Below are positions 5,408-5,889 of a stretch of 5,889 nucleotides of DNA, one piece after another. Every line of letters begins with the position of its first letter. Position 1 is the first letter of the stretch. The notes under the pieces are model-generated. The model worked only from the letters and a program-made list of their open reading frames with translations, was not told the origin of the DNA and ran no database searches. Position numbers and translations under genes: made by a program. This DNA comes from Burkholderiaceae bacterium (lineage in GTDB: Bacteria; Pseudomonadota; Gammaproteobacteria; Burkholderiales; Burkholderiaceae_C), in NCBI GenBank assembly GCA_017999135.1, contig JAGOBT010000225.1, positions 1-5,889 of the forward strand, given 5' to 3'.

Positions 5408-5889
5408 ATGACCGACCACACCTCTGGCATGGAAGCCACACCCGCCACCGCGGCCGAGATTGCCGATCTGGCGCAGCACGGCCTGTACGACCCGGCCAAC
5501 GAGAAGGACGCCTGCGGTGTCGGCTTCGTCGCCCACATCAAGGGCCAGCGCGCCCACAGCATCGTCGAGCAGGGCCTGAAGATCCTGGAGAACCTGGACC
5601 ACCGGGGTGCGGTGGGTGCCGATGCGCTGATGGGCGACGGCGCCGGCATCCTGATCCAGATCCCCGACGAGTACTTCCGCGCCGAGATGGCCACCCAGGG
5701 CGTGACGCTGCCGCCGCCGGGTGAATACGGCGTGGGCATGATCTTCCTGCCCAAGGAGCAGGCCAGCCGCCTGGCCTGCGAGCATGAACTGGCCCGCGCG
5801 GTGAAGGCCGAAGGCCAGGTGCTGCTGGGCTGGCGCGATGTGCCGGTCAACCGCAGCATGCCGATGAGCCCGGCCGTGCGCGCCAAGGA
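5408..5889 (+). CDS. gltB: Glutamate synthase (NADPH) large subunit, N-terminal part (3' truncated by window edge)
   Basis: GltB with GltD makes two glutamates from glutamine and 2-oxoglutarate, the GOGAT half of ammonia assimilation in the cytoplasm. About 160 codons are visible, the start of the class II glutamine amidotransferase domain. LYDPANEKDACGVGFVAHIKG (26-46) contains the catalytic nucleophile C36, which becomes the N-terminal residue after removal of the 35-residue propeptide, as in known GltB proteins. ILENLDHRGAVGADALMGDGAG (about 59-80) is the conserved substrate and tunnel region. The family protein is about 1,500 residues, so most of it lies beyond the window. The start is fixed by AAGGAG. 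The gene has its own predicted promoter after a 186-base gap and is probably followed by gltD outside the window. Confidence 0.97.
   Translation, partial: MTDHTSGMEATPATAAEIADLAQHGLYDPANEKDACGVGFVAHIKGQRAHSIVEQGLKILENLDHRGAVGADALMGDGAGILIQIPDEYFRAEMATQGVTLPPPGEYGVGMIFLPKEQASRLACEHELARAVKAEGQVLLGWRDVPVNRSMPMSPAVRAK

Overview
The window is high-GC DNA with dense genes, almost all on the + strand. Gene order and protein style point to a betaproteobacterium of the order Burkholderiales, probably the Leptothrix/Rubrivivax/Roseateles side. The order aroK - aroB - dgt - (RAYT-like gene) - gltB fits that group. The assignment is inference from gene content and GC richness; no rRNA or other phylogenetic marker is present.

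Layout. (1) 1-899: the 3' end of a large secreted or surface-type Ig-like protein with an EF-hand-like Asp/Asn loop. Its stop codon overlaps the TTG start of aroK. (2) 896-1486: aroK, shikimate kinase. (3) 1483-2205: a type II toxin-antitoxin module, a ribbon-helix-helix antitoxin and a VapC/PIN-domain RNase toxin, lying between aroK and aroB. It has its own sigma70-like promoter. The -10 box of that promoter is exactly the spacer of a perfect 8-bp inverted repeat, and four TGATG units at a strict 7-bp period follow. (4) 2250-3350: aroB, 3-dehydroquinate synthase. (5) 3368-4537: dgt, an HD-domain dNTP triphosphohydrolase. (6) 4544-5221: a protein with the architecture of REP-associated tyrosine transposases (RAYT/Y1 family) that has lost both the HxH motif and the catalytic Tyr. 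(7) 5222-5407: an intergenic region holding a REP-like composite (two near-identical 13-mers bracketing two small hairpins), then the gltB promoter and a strong ribosome binding site. (8) 5408 to the end: the N-terminal part of gltB, glutamate synthase large subunit.

Functionally, aroK and aroB belong to the shikimate pathway (aromatic amino acids, folate, quinones), dgt to nucleotide pool control and gltB to ammonia assimilation. The genes from 1 to 5221 are overlapping or closely spaced with no convincing terminator, so they look like one or two transcription units. The toxin-antitoxin promoter may add to aroB-dgt expression. gltB starts a new unit.

The points most worth a second look are the unusual operator-promoter of the toxin-antitoxin module inside the aroKB operon, and the apparently catalytically dead RAYT protein followed by a REP-like element. 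I saw no CRISPR array, tRNA, rRNA or intact insertion sequence.
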